From the NCBI GenBank assembly GCA_020431945.1, contig JAGQHH010000640.1, positions 1-6,464 on the forward strand: a stretch of DNA of 6,464 nucleotides, read 5' to 3'. Below, in pieces: positions 1 to 4,859 of the stretch. This stretch comes from Cyanobacteria bacterium HKST-UBA02 (GTDB lineage: Bacteria; Cyanobacteriota; Vampirovibrionia; Obscuribacterales; Obscuribacteraceae). The notes beneath the pieces were generated by a model, which was given only the letters and a program-made list of their open reading frames with translations, ran no database searches and had not been told where the DNA came from. A program made the translations under genes and the position numbers. The stretch's first letter is position 1; each line of letters starts with the position of its first letter.

Positions 1-393
1 GGCGCCGACGACTATCTCACCAAGCCCTTTCACGCCCGGGAGCTCCTGGCGAGAATCGGCGCGCTCTTGCGGCGCCCCTCGGCGTATGCCAGTGACATAC
101 TTTCTTTCGGCGATATCGAGCTGGATTCGAGCAACCGAAAGGTGACTAGAAACAGTGTCGAGCTGAGCCTTCTACCCAAGGAGTATGCCCTCCTCGATTT
201 CCTGATGCGGCACCCGGCCCGGCTCTTCTCCGCAGACGCGCTCCTCGACGCTGTCTGGGCCAACGAGTCGGACTCCACAAAAGAAGCCCTCACCACCTGT
301 ATCAAGCGCCTGCGCAAAAAGCTCGATCGGTCCGGAGAGACCTCGGTGATCCGCAATGTCCACGGAGTCGGCTACGGTCTCTTCATCGAATAA
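1..393 (+). CDS. OmpR/PhoB-family response regulator, C-terminal part (5' end outside window)
   Basis: The reading frame is open from base 1 to a TAA at 391-393 and gives 130 residues with no start in the window, so the gene is cut by the left edge. The visible protein begins in the last part of a receiver (REC) domain: GADDYLTKPF contains the conserved Lys-Pro (residues 8-9) of the phospho-acceptor domain. A linker follows (about 25-33), then a winged-helix DNA-binding domain at about 34-130. Family signatures are the LLPKEYALLDFLMRHP segment (57-72), a recognition-helix region EALTTCIKRLRKKLD (95-109) and the terminal wing HGVGYGLFIE (121-130). Proteins of this family are phosphorylated by a sensor kinase and bind tandem direct repeats as dimers. 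The partner kinase is not in the window and its signal is unknown. The gene is transcribed towards the 306-residue minus-strand gene and ends at a hairpin terminator at 502-535. Confidence 0.95.
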   Translation, partial: GADDYLTKPFHARELLARIGALLRRPSAYASDILSFGDIELDSSNRKVTRNSVELSLLPKEYALLDFLMRHPARLFSADALLDAVWANESDSTKEALTTCIKRLRKKLDRSGETSVIRNVHGVGYGLFIE

Positions 394-433
394 CCCGGTC
401 CCTGGATACGCGTTCTTAAAGAAACAGGTAGCT

Positions 434-450
434 ACGATACGTTTTAGTAA
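434..450 (+). repeat. AT-rich motif ACKATnnTTTTAGTAW, copy 1
   Basis: ACGATACGTTTTAGTAA lies between the regulator stop and its terminator. It resembles the copies at 1717-1733 and 6372-6388 (consensus AC[TG]AT, two to three variable bases, then TTTTAGTA). This is the most divergent copy. Function unknown. Confidence 0.35.
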
Positions 451-470
451 AAAATTTTCCAGGACCTAAA

Positions 471-490
471 GACAGAATCCGGACAGAATC
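471..490 (+). repeat. Tandem direct repeat GACAGAATC, 11-bp period
   Basis: GACAGAATC occurs at 471-479 and again at 482-490, an 11-bp period that places both copies on the same face of the helix. This geometry matches sites bound by OmpR/PhoB-type regulators, and such a regulator is encoded just upstream. However, the site lies in a convergent intergenic space with no obvious promoter target, so the link is speculative. Confidence 0.4.
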
Positions 491-501
491 TCGAGTCTGG
501 C

Positions 502-535
502 CGGCGAGCGAAACACTGTCCGCTCGCCGATTTTT
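502..535 (+). terminator. Rho-independent terminator of the response regulator gene
   Basis: A perfect 9-bp stem (CGGCGAGCG at 502-510, CGCTCGCCG at 521-529) with a 10-nt loop is followed on the plus strand by ATTTTTC. It lies 109 bases past the regulator stop and just before the 3' end of the convergent minus-strand gene. On the minus strand the hairpin is not followed by a T-run, so it should act mainly on plus-strand transcripts. Confidence 0.85.
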
Positions 536-549
536 CGTGGTCCGATCAC

Positions 550-1470
550 TCAGAAGAAAGCGTAGCCACCCTTGTGTTTGGGGCTCACATTCATCTTGCG
601 ATCGGGATCTGTCCAGGCCTGCCAGCCGGCTTTCTCGAGAAGCTTTTCAGCTTTCTGAATCACCAGCCAGTTGGCGCTGCGATCGACGTCGACCTGATAG
701 TCCAGGCGCGATCCGGTGGCGGCGATCTGTGCCCGGATGGCGGCAATGACAGCCTCCGCAACCCGCCGGGCATGATTGTCCACTTCCGGGGATTGCATGG
801 ACTGCTCCACCTCGTCCTTGAGCTGGCGCTCGGTCTGGAGGACGGGAGTGTCGCGGAAGTGCATATTGGCAGAGACCTTGTAGCCGGCTTCCTGGCCATC
901 CTCCCCGATCCGGGAAAAATGCCAGCCCGACTTGTCCAGAAGTTCTCTCAAATCGTCGCGGACCATCCAGTGCAAGGAGTTCCCGATGTTCACCGGGTAG
1001 TCGCACCGGGTGCCGGTCTGGACGATCTGCTGGCGAACCTGGTCGAGGATCGACCGGGCGAGACGAGCCGGTTGGGTCCTCTCCTCCGCCGACTGACCTG
1101 CACGCACTTCTGCTCTCACCGAGTCCAGAAGCTCGTGATAAGTCGGCACGAGCCTGGGTTCCTCCTCACGCGGACTGACGATCCAGGTGAGCTTGCTGCC
1201 CTGATGCTCGAGATACCAGCCGGAATTCCAGAGGATCTTGTTGAGAGCCTCCCGGGAGAGCCATTCGAGATCGACCTGAACGAAAAACTCGATAGTGTAG
1301 CCTGACCTGACCATCTCGGCACGAGCCTGAGCGATGATCGATTCGGCGGCAGCCATCACGTCTTTTCTGATCTGGCTTTCTCGACCGGCACGCAGCTCGG
1401 TCTCCACCGATTCCCTGAGCTCGTCCGGAGACATCAGTCCCGATCCGGAGCCCGAATTCGCTTGAGTCAT
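550..1470 (-). CDS. Unknown protein of three tandem ~85-90-residue repeats
   Basis: A 306-residue protein that I do not recognise. The start at 1468-1470 is chosen because AGGGAG lies 8 nt upstream; the frame stays open to 1620, but the upstream ATGs have weak ribosome sites. After a Gly/Ser-rich N-terminus (residues 1-13) the protein is three copies of one unit, at about 14-100, 110-201 and 213-297. Each copy has an acidic helix (ELRESVETEL / ELLDSVRAEV / QLKDEVEQSM), a second helix ending in a Gly turn (ARAEMVRSG / VRQQIVQTG / IRAQIAATG), a hydrophobic strand (IEFFVQVDLEW / CDYPVNIGNSLHW / LDYQVDVDRSANW), a helix, and an [SA]GW turn (83-85, 181-183, 281-283). Copies 1 and 3 end in VSP and copy 2 in VSA. 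There is no signal peptide or membrane segment, so it is probably cytoplasmic. The repeat pattern suggests a binding or scaffold protein rather than an enzyme, which is inference. It is a single-gene unit convergent with the regulator. Confidence 0.88.
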   Translation of the reverse strand: MTQANSGSGSGLMSPDELRESVETELRAGRESQIRKDVMAAAESIIAQARAEMVRSGYTIEFFVQVDLEWLSREALNKILWNSGWYLEHQGSKLTWIVSPREEEPRLVPTYHELLDSVRAEVRAGQSAEERTQPARLARSILDQVRQQIVQTGTRCDYPVNIGNSLHWMVRDDLRELLDKSGWHFSRIGEDGQEAGYKVSANMHFRDTPVLQTERQLKDEVEQSMQSPEVDNHARRVAEAVIAAIRAQIAATGSRLDYQVDVDRSANWLVIQKAEKLLEKAGWQAWTDPDRKMNVSPKHKGGYAFF

Positions 1471-1478
1471 GGTTTCCG

Positions 1479-1485
1479 CTCCCTC
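1479..1485 (-). promoter_or_regulatory. Ribosome binding site that sets the start of the triple-repeat gene
   Basis: The minus strand reads GAGGGAG followed by 8 nt and ATG (1468-1470). The in-frame ATGs further upstream, at 1500, 1515 and 1620, have no comparable purine-rich element at a good distance. This favours the 306-residue product over the 356-residue one. Confidence 0.75.
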
Positions 1486-1643
1486 TATTTGCGGTTCCAT
1501 TTCAGTGTCCGACATCGATTTACAGGATTCCCGGCAGACCAGAACGCCACTCTCGCAAGAGCAGCGCATGCGTTGAAAGCTCTGGTTGACGGGGATCTGG
1601 AGTAAAGACTCTCCAAACACAAAAGATGAGGGACGTGTACTTC

Positions 1644-1655
1644 CTGGTTACCAGA
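1644..1655. repeat. Palindromic 12-mer CTGGTTACCAGA, copy 1
   Basis: The core is the dyad CTGG-TTA-CCAG, and the whole 12-mer recurs exactly at 4374-4385. This copy lies about 174 bases upstream of the triple-repeat gene start (1470). The other lies about 211 bases upstream of the first gene of the macro-like operon. Both are non-coding. It may be an operator shared by the two minus-strand units. A single 12-base match in 6.5 kb can arise by chance, so the support is the palindromy and the similar placement. Confidence 0.4.
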
Positions 1656-1669
1656 AGTGTAAGTTGAAT

Positions 1670-1703
1670 CAAAAGAACTTTTGTAAAAGACACCTCTTTA
1701 CAA
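1670..1703. promoter_or_regulatory. Cluster of overlapping dyads, operator candidate
   Basis: Two perfect inverted repeats and a third overlap here: CAAAAG-AA-CTTTTG (1670-1683), CTTTT-GT-AAAAG (1678-1689) and TTGTAAA-N9-TTTACAA (1681-1703). The 9-base spacer of the last contains GACACCT, which recurs at 1734-1740. The cluster is about 200 bases upstream of the triple-repeat gene on the minus strand. It looks like a site for one or more dimeric regulators. AT-rich DNA yields such dyads easily, so the call is tentative. Confidence 0.4.
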
Positions 1704-1716
1704 CAGAAACATATAC

Positions 1717-1733
1717 ACTATCTTTTTTAGTAT
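1717..1733 (+). repeat. AT-rich motif ACTATnTTTTTTAGTA, copy 2
   Basis: ACTATCTTTTTTAGTAT differs from the copy at 6372-6388 at one position in its first 16 bases. Each contains the dyad ACTA-N7-TAGT. In both places the motif sits just past a terminator in AT-rich intergenic DNA and is followed closely by ATGAC. Function unknown. Confidence 0.45.
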
Positions 1734-1740
1734 GACACCT

Positions 1741-1774
1741 GAAAAGAAAAGAGCTGTGGTGGATACCACAGCTC
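1741..1774 (-). terminator. Rho-independent terminator of the four-gene minus-strand operon
   Basis: A perfect 10-bp stem (GAGCTGTGGT at 1751-1760, ACCACAGCTC at 1765-1774) has a 4-nt loop. Read on the minus strand it is followed by TTTTCTTTTC (1750-1741). It lies 73 bases past the stop of the last operon gene and separates that operon from the triple-repeat gene. Confidence 0.88.
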
Positions 1775-1847
1775 AAAAGAAGACGGAGACCGGGCCCATG
1801 CCGTGCTAGTACACGAGCATGAACACCGGTCCCCGCCCTTCAAGCGG

Positions 1848-2330
1848 CTACTTGCCTTCCTGACACCGACAGCGCGGTTTGGCCACTTCCGGGTGGTGCA
1901 GCTCGTCCACCTTGCCCTCCTCGCTCATGTACTGCTGGCAATCCAGAAGCTTGAACTCGAAGGTGGCAACCATGCGGTGATGGTTGCCGGCATCAGCGAA
2001 GACGACTTTGAAGTGCCTGGGAAGAGGCTTCTTCTCCGCCGTCTTGTTCTGCCGCGTGAAGTGGAAGATAGGAAGATCTATCCGGCAACGGTGCTCGACG
2101 GGGCTCGATGCGAAGATCTCAGGGAGAGTCTTCACATAAGCGCCTGCCGCGAGCTCCTCGGTATAGACCGGCTCCTTATCGACCTCGACCTTCATGAAGG
2201 TTGGGAGATCGACCCGGATGCTGAGCGCCGCGTCCTCTACTTTCTTGACGCAGACACAGCGCTGGGTGCATTCGAAAAACAACTGAGCGGCCTTGCGCTC
2301 AGGACCGACGACGATTGTGCAGTTGATCAT
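1848..2330 (-). CDS. Unknown Cys/His-rich protein, last gene of the four-gene operon
   Basis: A 160-residue protein that I do not recognise. It has eight cysteines: C4, a CxxxCxC cluster (C21, C25, C27), C82, C131 and a terminal CRC (C154, C156). Histidines are also frequent, including HH pairs at 117-118 and 145-146. There is no signal peptide or transmembrane helix, so the cysteines are probably in a reducing compartment, where metal binding or redox activity is more likely than structural disulfides (inference). The middle alternates hydrophobic and charged residues (for example HFKVVFADAG at 106-115 and MVATFEFKLLD at 120-130) and looks like a beta-rich domain. The ATG at 2328-2330 follows GGAGG by 7 nt. 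That ribosome site abuts the stop codon of the upstream paralogue gene, 12 nt away, so the two are probably translationally coupled. A terminator follows the gene. Confidence 0.85.
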   Translation of the reverse strand: MINCTIVVGPERKAAQLFFECTQRCVCVKKVEDAALSIRVDLPTFMKVEVDKEPVYTEELAAGAYVKTLPEIFASSPVEHRCRIDLPIFHFTRQNKTAEKKPLPRHFKVVFADAGNHHRMVATFEFKLLDCQQYMSEEGKVDELHHPEVAKPRCRCQEGK

Positions 2331-2337
2331 CGTGAAC

Positions 2338-2342
2338 CCTCC
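2338..2342 (-). promoter_or_regulatory. Ribosome binding site directly abutting the upstream stop codon
   Basis: On the minus strand TGA (2345-2343) is followed immediately by GGAGG (2342-2338), 7 nt and ATG. A ribosome terminating on the upstream gene would cover this site, which is a typical arrangement for coupled translation. Confidence 0.7.
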
Positions 2343-2924
2343 TCAGCTCTTCTTTTCGAAGGCGTCGGGAGCGGCACGGAAGCAGGTCGCGCAGAGAGGA
2401 TTCTCCGCCTTGAAGCCGGTCTTGATCGTGTCCACGTCCTGGATGGTGGAGAGGAACTCGATCTCGGCGATGGCAGGCTCTTCCTTGAGAGTGCCGAGGA
2501 AGGCGGCGACCCGACAGTTGATCGTGGACACCAGGGCATCGAGCTTACCGGAGAACTGAGCCCGGTCGAGCAGGATGGTCATCCGGCGCGCCCCGACCCT
2601 CTGCGCGGTCTCGAGGGCCACTTGCAGGAAGCCGCAGGCAACCCGGAGGTTACCCGGGGTCGACTGGTTGAAGCAGGCCAGGACCAGATGCGCCGAGCCG
2701 GCGACGCGTCGCTCGGTGGTCTCGGTGATCGGGTCGTACTTGCGCGGCTGGTCGCTCTTGTCGAGGAAGGTGGTGACACCGGCCCGTCCGTTGAGAACGA
2801 CGAAGAGGTCGCTCGCGTCCGGATCGTACTCGCTCTCGTGCCCGTTGCTCAGGGCAGGAGTGATGAGGAAAGCTACTTTGCGATCACCTGACACGCAGGT
2901 GTGAACGGCTTGTGACTTGGACAT
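2343..2924 (-). CDS. Macro-like/M17-N-like domain protein B with C-terminal CxxC
   Basis: A 193-residue protein, third gene of the operon. It is a paralogue of the first gene's product: both have a strand plus variable loop, then a long helix, a GA(R/S)(R/K)xTI strand, an NCRVA/RCRIA helix, and the same tail, EIE(F/V)LSTxQ followed by an LCxxC motif (here LSTIQ at 158-162, C178-A-T-C181). The order of strands and helices at about 77-165 resembles the N-terminal macro-like domain of M17 leucyl aminopeptidases. The glycine-rich GLG of that fold is replaced here by ACFNQ (83-87), so any ligand site is altered. There is no peptidase catalytic domain. The start at 2922-2924 is chosen because AAGGAG lies 8 nt upstream. 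The frame is open beyond it, but that extension is basic, low-complexity and overlaps the preceding gene. Function unknown; it may pair with its paralogue. Confidence 0.85.
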   Translation of the reverse strand: MSKSQAVHTCVSGDRKVAFLITPALSNGHESEYDPDASDLFVVLNGRAGVTTFLDKSDQPRKYDPITETTERRVAGSAHLVLACFNQSTPGNLRVACGFLQVALETAQRVGARRMTILLDRAQFSGKLDALVSTINCRVAAFLGTLKEEPAIAEIEFLSTIQDVDTIKTGFKAENPLCATCFRAAPDAFEKKS

Positions 2925-2932
2925 GGTGTGTT

Positions 2933-2938
2933 CTCCTT
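2933..2938 (-). promoter_or_regulatory. Ribosome binding site that sets the start of the paralogue B gene
   Basis: AAGGAG on the minus strand, 8 nt before ATG (2924-2922). It decides for the 193-residue product over a 250-residue frame that would overlap the upstream gene by 130 bases. Confidence 0.8.
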
Positions 2939-2947
2939 TTGGAGTTG

Positions 2948-2963
2948 GGAGCCCGGGGGCTCC
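2948..2963 (-). other. Intercistronic hairpin between operon genes 2 and 3
   Basis: GGAGCCC (2948-2954) and GGGCTCC (2957-2963) form a perfect inverted repeat in the 41-nt gap between the 178-residue and 193-residue genes. No T-run follows on the minus strand, so it is not a standard terminator. It could protect an mRNA end or tune relative expression of the two halves of the operon (inference). Confidence 0.5.
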
Positions 2964-2965
2964 AT

Positions 2966-3502
2966 TCAGCCTGCCAGGCAGGTTCTGATGCCGACCGCGT
3001 GGGCGGCGAAATAAGCGACCTCCAGGGCCAGACCGGCGAAGGCCTTGACCTGGAGCTCGAAAGTGGCGTACTGGCTGGTCTCGGCGCCGAAACAACTGTA
3101 CGCCGCCAGAACATCGGACTCGACTTCCTTGCCCTCGGGCTGCGAGGCGCCGTGAGAGTCAGTCTCGAGACGATCCTGAGCCTGCTCGCGAGCCCAGACG
3201 CTGAAAGAGCCCGCGTGCTCGACCAGGTAGGCTGCCAGAGACTGGATCTCGGCAAGACGCCCCTGGACGCCCTCGACATTGCTGTTGCCGGAAAGCGCCA
3301 CGATGCTGGTCACCTTGCCCGAGAGCTCCCGTGCCTTGAAGAGCAGGTTGCGGATATCAGGCTCCGCACCGAGGTTGATACCACCACGGTGCTCGGTGAA
3401 GAGCTTCTCGATGACACCGGCCTGGCTGGTCATGGCGTCGAGCTGGAACTTGATGGCCTTCAGGCGGATGGCTTGAAGCCCGGTCGGTTTCTTGGATTTC
3501 AT
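2966..3502 (-). CDS. Unknown predicted helical protein, second gene of the operon
   Basis: A 178-residue protein that I do not recognise. The composition is helix-forming: a basic amphipathic start (about 3-36, MKSKKPTGLQAIRLKAIKF...), a helix at about 49-62, a long helix at about 77-113 and an Ala-rich terminal helix (about 130-172, with SQYATFELQVKAFAGLALEV at 143-162). A polar Glu/Gly/Ser linker (about 114-128) separates the long and terminal helices. It has only two cysteines (137 and 175) and no CxxC, and it shows no visible similarity to its neighbours. The Ala-rich segment carries Glu, Gln, Lys and His and is not a clear membrane helix. GAAGGA lies 8 nt upstream of the ATG (3500-3502). 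The gene is 22 nt after the first operon gene and 41 nt before the third. Its place between the two paralogues suggests a structural partner, but no function can be assigned. Confidence 0.84.
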   Translation of the reverse strand: MKSKKPTGLQAIRLKAIKFQLDAMTSQAGVIEKLFTEHRGGINLGAEPDIRNLLFKARELSGKVTSIVALSGNSNVEGVQGRLAEIQSLAAYLVEHAGSFSVWAREQAQDRLETDSHGASQPEGKEVESDVLAAYSCFGAETSQYATFELQVKAFAGLALEVAYFAAHAVGIRTCLAG

Positions 3503-3524
3503 CGCATGGTTCCTTCTATGGAGA

Positions 3525-4163
3525 TTAGCCCTGGGACTTGCTCTTGATCTGAAGCCTCGGGTCGTGGCAGACCGGACAGAGCTGCTTCTCGACCTTGAGC
3601 CCCTCGAGGATATGCGTGCGAGCCTGAGCAGTGGAGAGAACCTCGATCTCTTTCACGGAGCCGAGGGCCCCGCTGCGCTGGCGTTCAGCAATCCGGCAGC
3701 GCATCACTGCCAGAATGCCGCGAAGATTGCCCGGGAACATCTGACCGGCGAATACCGGAATGGTGACCTTGGAAGCGCCGATGCGGCTGGCCTCGTCGAT
3801 GATCATCCGGTACATTCCGCAGATGGTCGGGCGATGGACTTCGTTCATCCCTCCCAGACCGATGAGCAGGATATTGCGAGCTGGTCCGCTGCTGGCGGCC
3901 ACGACATGATGCTGACCGACCTCGCCGCTGAACTCGCCACGCTCGATAGCGGCGCTGATGGCGCCACCGGTGATCTCGTCAATTGCCTGCATGCCGTGCC
4001 CGAAGGTGGCGTGCGCCATGTGAGTCATCACCAGGAGGTCCGTCTCATCGATGCTGAGATTGTCGAGATGTTTGGAAAAAGCAGAGGTCAACTTGAAGCT
4101 GACCGGAAAATCAGCGGGGCTGACCTCGATGGTGCGAGGAGCCCTTTTGTTTCTCTTGGACAT
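3525..4163 (-). CDS. Macro-like/M17-N-like domain protein A with C-terminal CxxC, first gene of the operon
   Basis: A 212-residue protein. Residues about 40-180 follow the pattern of the macro-like N-terminal domain of M17 leucyl aminopeptidases: a strand DLLVMTH (42-48), a helix entering IDEITGGAISAAIERGEFSG (61-80), a strand/turn RNILLIGLGG (96-105), a helix MYRMIIDEASRIGA (117-130), a strand SKVTIPVFAG (131-140), and a final helix/strand pair. The metal-binding peptidase domain that normally follows is absent. Instead the chain ends in EIEVLSTAQ (172-180), LCPVC (195-199) and a basic tail. The CxxC tail is shared with the 193-residue paralogue. Macro folds often bind ADP-ribose or related nucleotides, but M17 N-domains are not known to, so ligand binding here is inference. 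A CTGGAG ribosome site lies 7 nt before the ATG (4161-4163). It is the first gene of the unit, so the promoter should lie in the following gap. Confidence 0.87.
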   Translation of the reverse strand: MSKRNKRAPRTIEVSPADFPVSFKLTSAFSKHLDNLSIDETDLLVMTHMAHATFGHGMQAIDEITGGAISAAIERGEFSGEVGQHHVVAASSGPARNILLIGLGGMNEVHRPTICGMYRMIIDEASRIGASKVTIPVFAGQMFPGNLRGILAVMRCRIAERQRSGALGSVKEIEVLSTAQARTHILEGLKVEKQLCPVCHDPRLQIKSKSQG

Positions 4164-4373
4164 TGCTGGTCTCCAGAATATTGTTGATACGACCTTTCAA
4201 TCCGCAATAAATCAGAACCCTGAAGCCGACGCGGATCTTTCACTCCCCCGGGAGGGCAGAATGAAATTTCGCGTTGATTCTTAGCTGATTTGCTTTGAGG
4301 GCTTCTTGGTTCCGAAAAAAGTGGAATTGAAAGGAGATAACAGACCATAGGAACCAGGCCGTGATCAGAACAA

Positions 4374-4385
4374 CTGGTTACCAGA
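4374..4385. repeat. Palindromic 12-mer CTGGTTACCAGA, copy 2
   Basis: Exact match to 1644-1655, with dyad core CTGG-TTA-CCAG. It lies 211 bases upstream of the start of the macro-like operon and 475 bases upstream of the HAD gene, so it is better placed to act on the former. Confidence 0.4.
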
Positions 4386-4803
4386 TACGCCTTTTCCCTT
4401 AAAGCACCCCATAAATCGCCAGATCCAAACCGGGCAGGGGACCGAGCTCCTTCAATGGATCCGGAACGCCTCATTCAGAGCAGCTCTCCAGGAACAGTGC
4501 TCACTTGGAATATCATCCTTTCGGTTGATCTAAGAGCTGCGCTATCGGCACAAGGAGCGAATCCAGGCGATCTCTTCACACTACGTGCAAAAGCGCACCC
4601 GGCAAGACTCGCATGAGTTGCGCTAGGAAGTCCGTATGAGCGGCGCCACCCATAATCGGCAGTCTCTTATGCTCAGATGCCTCTGTTTCATTGCTCGAGG
4701 TGCAAGCCTTTGTTAGCGTTCGATCATCTATCCCGATTTTTCCTTCTCTCAACAAAAACAACAAGCAGCCAGGCATTCAATGCACTCTCGATGAAGACAG
4801 GCA

Positions 4804-4818
4804 CCGACTCGCAGTCGG
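4804..4818. promoter_or_regulatory. Dyad CCGACT-CGC-AGTCGG in the leader of the HAD gene
   Basis: A perfect 6-bp inverted repeat with a 3-base centre lies 41 bases before the HAD start codon. It could be an operator or a small leader hairpin. No T-run follows, so it is not a terminator. Confidence 0.3.
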
Positions 4819-4845
4819 CAGAGGGAGAGTCACCTGGCAAGCAGC

Positions 4846-4853
4846 AAGGGAGG
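4846..4853 (+). promoter_or_regulatory. Ribosome binding site that sets the start of the HAD gene
   Basis: AAGGGAGG lies 6 nt before ATG (4860-4862). The frame remains open to an ATG at 4677, but the 61 extra residues look non-coding, whereas a HAD motif I normally starts near residue 6-12, as it does from this start. Confidence 0.85.
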
Positions 4854-4859
4854 CAAGCT

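Larger units (their letters stand above)
1471..1847. other. Intergenic region between the triple-repeat gene and the four-gene operon
   Basis: These 377 bases hold no credible gene. They contain the ribosome site and leader of the triple-repeat gene (1471 to about 1620), a palindromic 12-mer (1644-1655), a cluster of overlapping dyads (1670-1703), an AT-rich repeat motif (1717-1733) and the minus-strand terminator of the upstream operon (1741-1774). About 1660-1750 is strikingly AT-rich compared with the genes on either side. The promoter of the triple-repeat gene should lie here, but I could not name a convincing -35/-10 pair. Confidence 0.7.
4164..4859. other. Long divergent intergenic region without a credible gene
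   Basis: These 696 bases separate the minus-strand operon from the plus-strand HAD gene and must carry both promoters. Frames in it are short, lack ribosome sites at sensible distances and have no recognisable motifs. Visible elements are CTCCC-CC-GGGAG (4243-4254), a TGGTTCC (4306-4312)/GGAACCA (4350-4356) pair, the palindromic 12-mer (4374-4385), and a 15-bp dyad (4804-4818). I found no tRNA-like structure or insertion-sequence end. No convincing -35/-10 pair could be named. Confidence 0.6.

Noticed and set aside
574..1305. 243-codon plus-strand frame opposite the triple-repeat gene
   Set aside because: The minus-strand frame shows a real internal repeat structure and a good ribosome site, whereas the plus frame shows neither.
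1803..2891. 362-codon plus-strand open frame antisense to operon genes 3 and 4
   Set aside because: It spans two minus-strand genes that have strong ribosome sites and a detectable paralogue relation. Its Leu/Glu/Gly/Arg-rich composition is typical of the antisense shadow of GC-rich genes, and it has no ribosome site.
2343..4163. Calling the operon paralogues leucyl aminopeptidases
   Set aside because: Only the N-terminal macro-like pattern is present. The metal-binding catalytic domain is absent from both proteins.
2912..4187. Two long plus-strand frames (2912-3547 and 3492-4187) opposite operon genes 1 and 2
   Set aside because: Shadow composition, no ribosome sites, and opposite to a gene with a clear paralogue and fold signature.
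4576..4776. 66-codon minus-strand frame in the long intergenic gap
   Set aside because: No ribosome site, no recognisable motif, and neither strand here has convincing coding character.
4677..4859. 61-residue N-terminal extension of the HAD protein
   Set aside because: The strong ribosome site at 4846-4853 and the normal position of motif I from the 4860 start argue against it.
4164..4859. Possible insertion-sequence relic or tRNA in the long gap
   Set aside because: I found no terminal inverted repeats, target duplication, transposase motif or cloverleaf arms.
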